Source: Betaproteobacteria bacterium
GTDB taxonomy: Bacteria; Pseudomonadota; Gammaproteobacteria; Burkholderiales; Usitatibacteraceae
Reading direction: 5' to 3'
Length of the DNA stretch: 11,163 bases
Assembly (NCBI GenBank): GCA_012274175.1
Contig: JAAOZZ010000141.1
Span: forward strand, 1-11,163
Positions within the stretch are counted from its first letter, which is position 1. Every line of letters begins with the position of its first letter. Positions 9,555 to 11,163 of this stretch are shown here, piece by piece. The notes below the pieces were generated by a model. The model was not told the origin of the DNA and ran no database searches. It worked only from the letters and a program-made list of their open reading frames with translations. The position numbers were made by a program, and so were the translations under genes.

Positions 9555-11163
9555 TCAAAACCAAGGGCCTGAAAGCCTATCCCACCGAGATCCCCAGCCG
9601 TGAGGACATCCTCGCCGTATTGACCGAGGAAGGCGTTCCCGTCGCCGAGGAGCGCATCGTCGAGCGTCTGGCCGTGACGGGCGAAGCCGAGCAGGAGGGC
9701 CTCGCGCGGCGCATCGCCGCCATGGAGCGCGAAGGCCAGATCCTGCGCAACCGCCGCGGCGCGCTGCTCATTCCCGACAAGGCCGGCCTCATCAAGGGCA
9801 AGGTCATCGGGCATCCCGACGGGTTCGGATTCCTCAAGCCCGACGACGGCCGCCCCGATCTCTTCCTGGGGCCGAAGCAGATGCACAAGGCGCTGCACGG
9901 GGATATCGTGCTCGCGCGCGTGACCGGCGTGGATCGCCGGGGGCGCGAGGAAGGCTCCATCGTCGAGGTGCTCGAGCGCGGGAACAACAAGATCGTGGGC
10001 CGCCTCTTCATCGAGCACGGCGTGGCCTTCGTGATCGCGGAGAACAAGCGCATCAACCAGGACATCCTCATCACGCCCGAGAGCCTCGGGGGCGCGAAGG
10101 AGGGCCAGGTGGTGGTGGCCGAGATCCTCCAGCAGCCCAGCAAGAACGCCGAGCCCATCGGGCGCGTGGTGGAGGTCCTCGGAAACTACGCCGACCCGGG
10201 GATGGAGATCGAGATCGCGCTTCGCAAGCACGACCTTCCCCACGAGTGGCCGCGGGACGCGATCGACGCCGCCGCGCGGTTGCCGAAGAAGGTGGACCCG
10301 AAGGACGCGAAGGGCCGCAAGGACCTGCGCAAGCTCCCGTTCGTCACCATCGACGGGGAGACCGCGAGGGACTTCGACGACGCGGTGTACTGCGAAAGGG
10401 AAGGGCGCAACTTCCGGCTCTGGGTCGCCATCGCCGACGTGAGCCACTACGTGAAGCCCGGCGATCCCCTCGACCGCGAGGGCCTCGAGCGCGGCAACTC
10501 CGTGTACTTTCCGCGCCGGGTGATCCCGATGCTCCCGGAGGAGCTCTCCAACGAGCTCTGCTCCCTCAAGCCCGACGTGGACCGCCTCGTGATGGCGTGC
10601 GAGATGGAGGTGAGCGCGGCAGGCGTCGTGCGGCACTATCAATTCCACTCCGGCGTGATCCATTCCCACGCCCGGCTCACCTACACGCGCGTGGCGGCCG
10701 TGCTCGAGGGCCGCGATGCCGAGCCGCCCGTGGATGAGGCCCTGGTCCCGCACCTGGAGACGCTCTACGCGGTGTTCAAGGCGCTCTTCGGCGCCCGCCA
10801 GAAGCGCGGCGCCATCGACTTCGAGACCGTCGAGACCCAGATGATCTTCGACGAGAAGGGCAAGATCGAGAAGATCGTGCGCGTGCAGCGCAACGACGCC
10901 CATCGCGTGATCGAGGAGTGCATGCTCGCGGCCAACGTGAGCGCCTCGGACTACCTCGAGAAAAGCGGCCAGCCCTCGCTCTACCGCATCCACGAGGGGC
11001 CCACGCCCGAGAAGCTCGAGGCGCTGCGCTCGATGCTCAAGGATTTCGCCCTGACGCTGGGCGGCGGCGCCAAGCCCCGCGCCCAGGACTACGCGGAGCT
11101 GCTCCGGCGCATCAAGGACAAGCCCTACGCCGACATGCTGCAGACGGTGATGCTGCGCTCGCT
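9548..11163 (+). CDS. rnr: Ribonuclease R (5' part; runs off the window)
   Basis: RNase R is a processive 3'-to-5' exoribonuclease of the RNase II family that degrades structured RNA, helps mature ribosomal RNA and works in trans-translation. The frame is open from TTG 9548 to the window edge, giving 538 codons. In order: an N-terminal winged-helix region (IPSREDILAVLTEEGVPVAE, about 15-75), a cold-shock domain (VIGHPDGFGFLKPDDG, about 86-125), a second cold-shock domain (to about 225), and the RNB catalytic domain from about 255. The RNB domain has the metal-binding aspartates in TIDGETARDFDDAVYC (D269, D275, D277, D278), then SVYFPRRVIPMLPEELSN and RNDAHRVIEECMLAAN. The rest of RNB and the S1 domain lie beyond the edge. 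The TTG start has GGAG (9535-9538) 9 bases upstream; it is the only likely start before the conserved IPSRED block. No clear plus-strand promoter lies in the 36 bases between tRNA-Leu and rnr. Confidence 0.97.
   Translation, partial: MSIKTKGLKAYPTEIPSREDILAVLTEEGVPVAEERIVERLAVTGEAEQEGLARRIAAMEREGQILRNRRGALLIPDKAGLIKGKVIGHPDGFGFLKPDDGRPDLFLGPKQMHKALHGDIVLARVTGVDRRGREEGSIVEVLERGNNKIVGRLFIEHGVAFVIAENKRINQDILITPESLGGAKEGQVVVAEILQQPSKNAEPIGRVVEVLGNYADPGMEIEIALRKHDLPHEWPRDAIDAAARLPKKVDPKDAKGRKDLRKLPFVTIDGETARDFDDAVYCEREGRNFRLWVAIADVSHYVKPGDPLDREGLERGNSVYFPRRVIPMLPEELSNELCSLKPDVDRLVMACEMEVSAAGVVRHYQFHSGVIHSHARLTYTRVAAVLEGRDAEPPVDEALVPHLETLYAVFKALFGARQKRGAIDFETVETQMIFDEKGKIEKIVRVQRNDAHRVIEECMLAANVSASDYLEKSGQPSLYRIHEGPTPEKLEALRSMLKDFALTLGGGAKPRAQDYAELLRRIKDKPYADMLQTVMLRS

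Noticed and set aside
9461..10993. Long minus-strand open frame (510 codons) opposite rnr
   Set aside because: It lies antisense to an unmistakable RNase R and runs into tRNA-Leu. Its His/Leu/Asp-rich composition is what the complement of GC-biased codons gives, and no domain is recognisable.

Overview
The window is about 11.2 kb of chromosome from a high-GC betaproteobacterium (roughly two-thirds GC by eye, GC-ending codons throughout). This rests on gene order (bamB-der-hfq-hflX-hflK-hflC-DUF2065-hisZ-purA, then rnr), a short Hfq with the R-K-E-H rim sequence, and a hisZ placed directly before purA. I cannot resolve the order or genus. Most of the window is core housekeeping genes, with no phage, plasmid or defence genes.

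Layout. Positions 1-8061 read on the plus strand: the 3' end of bamB (outer-membrane assembly), der (ribosome-assembly GTPase), hfq (RNA chaperone), hflX (ribosome-rescue GTPase), hflK and hflC (membrane regulators of FtsH), a 61-residue DUF2065 membrane protein, hisZ (regulatory subunit for HisG) and purA (adenylosuccinate synthetase). Genes are packed tightly: bamB/der abut, and hfq/hflX, hflK/hflC, hflC/DUF2065 and hisZ/purA overlap. A minus-strand block follows: a 445-residue alanine-rich coiled-coil membrane protein of unknown function (8033-9370), whose end overlaps the end of purA, preceded by tRNA-Leu(CAG) (9427-9511) with a good sigma70-type promoter. Divergent from it is rnr (RNase R), which starts at 9548 and runs off the right edge.

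Two things break the compact pattern. Two copies of one inverted-repeat element sit in the only sizeable gaps of the left gene cluster: a perfect 56-bp palindrome directly after the der stop, and a diverged copy with a loop between hflX and hflK. The second copy ends one base before the hflK ATG, so hflK has no Shine-Dalgarno sequence. An ATG overlapping the hflX stop lies in frame with hflK and opens a 22-codon reading frame through the element, ending 12 bases before hflK. This looks like an insertion into a former ATGA-type hflX/hflK junction, possibly now working by termination-reinitiation. An AT-rich patch near the end of hflX carries an extended -10 box and may be a separate hflKC promoter.

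How the genes fit together: der, hflX, hfq and rnr act in ribosome assembly or rescue and RNA turnover; bamB and hflKC in envelope biogenesis and membrane-protein quality control; hisZ and purA in histidine and purine synthesis. I see no convincing undescribed multi-gene system. The points best worth following are the element at the hflK start, the tail-anchored coiled-coil protein, the crowded tRNA-Leu/rnr divergent region, and a hairpin that can cover the hisZ ribosome-binding site.
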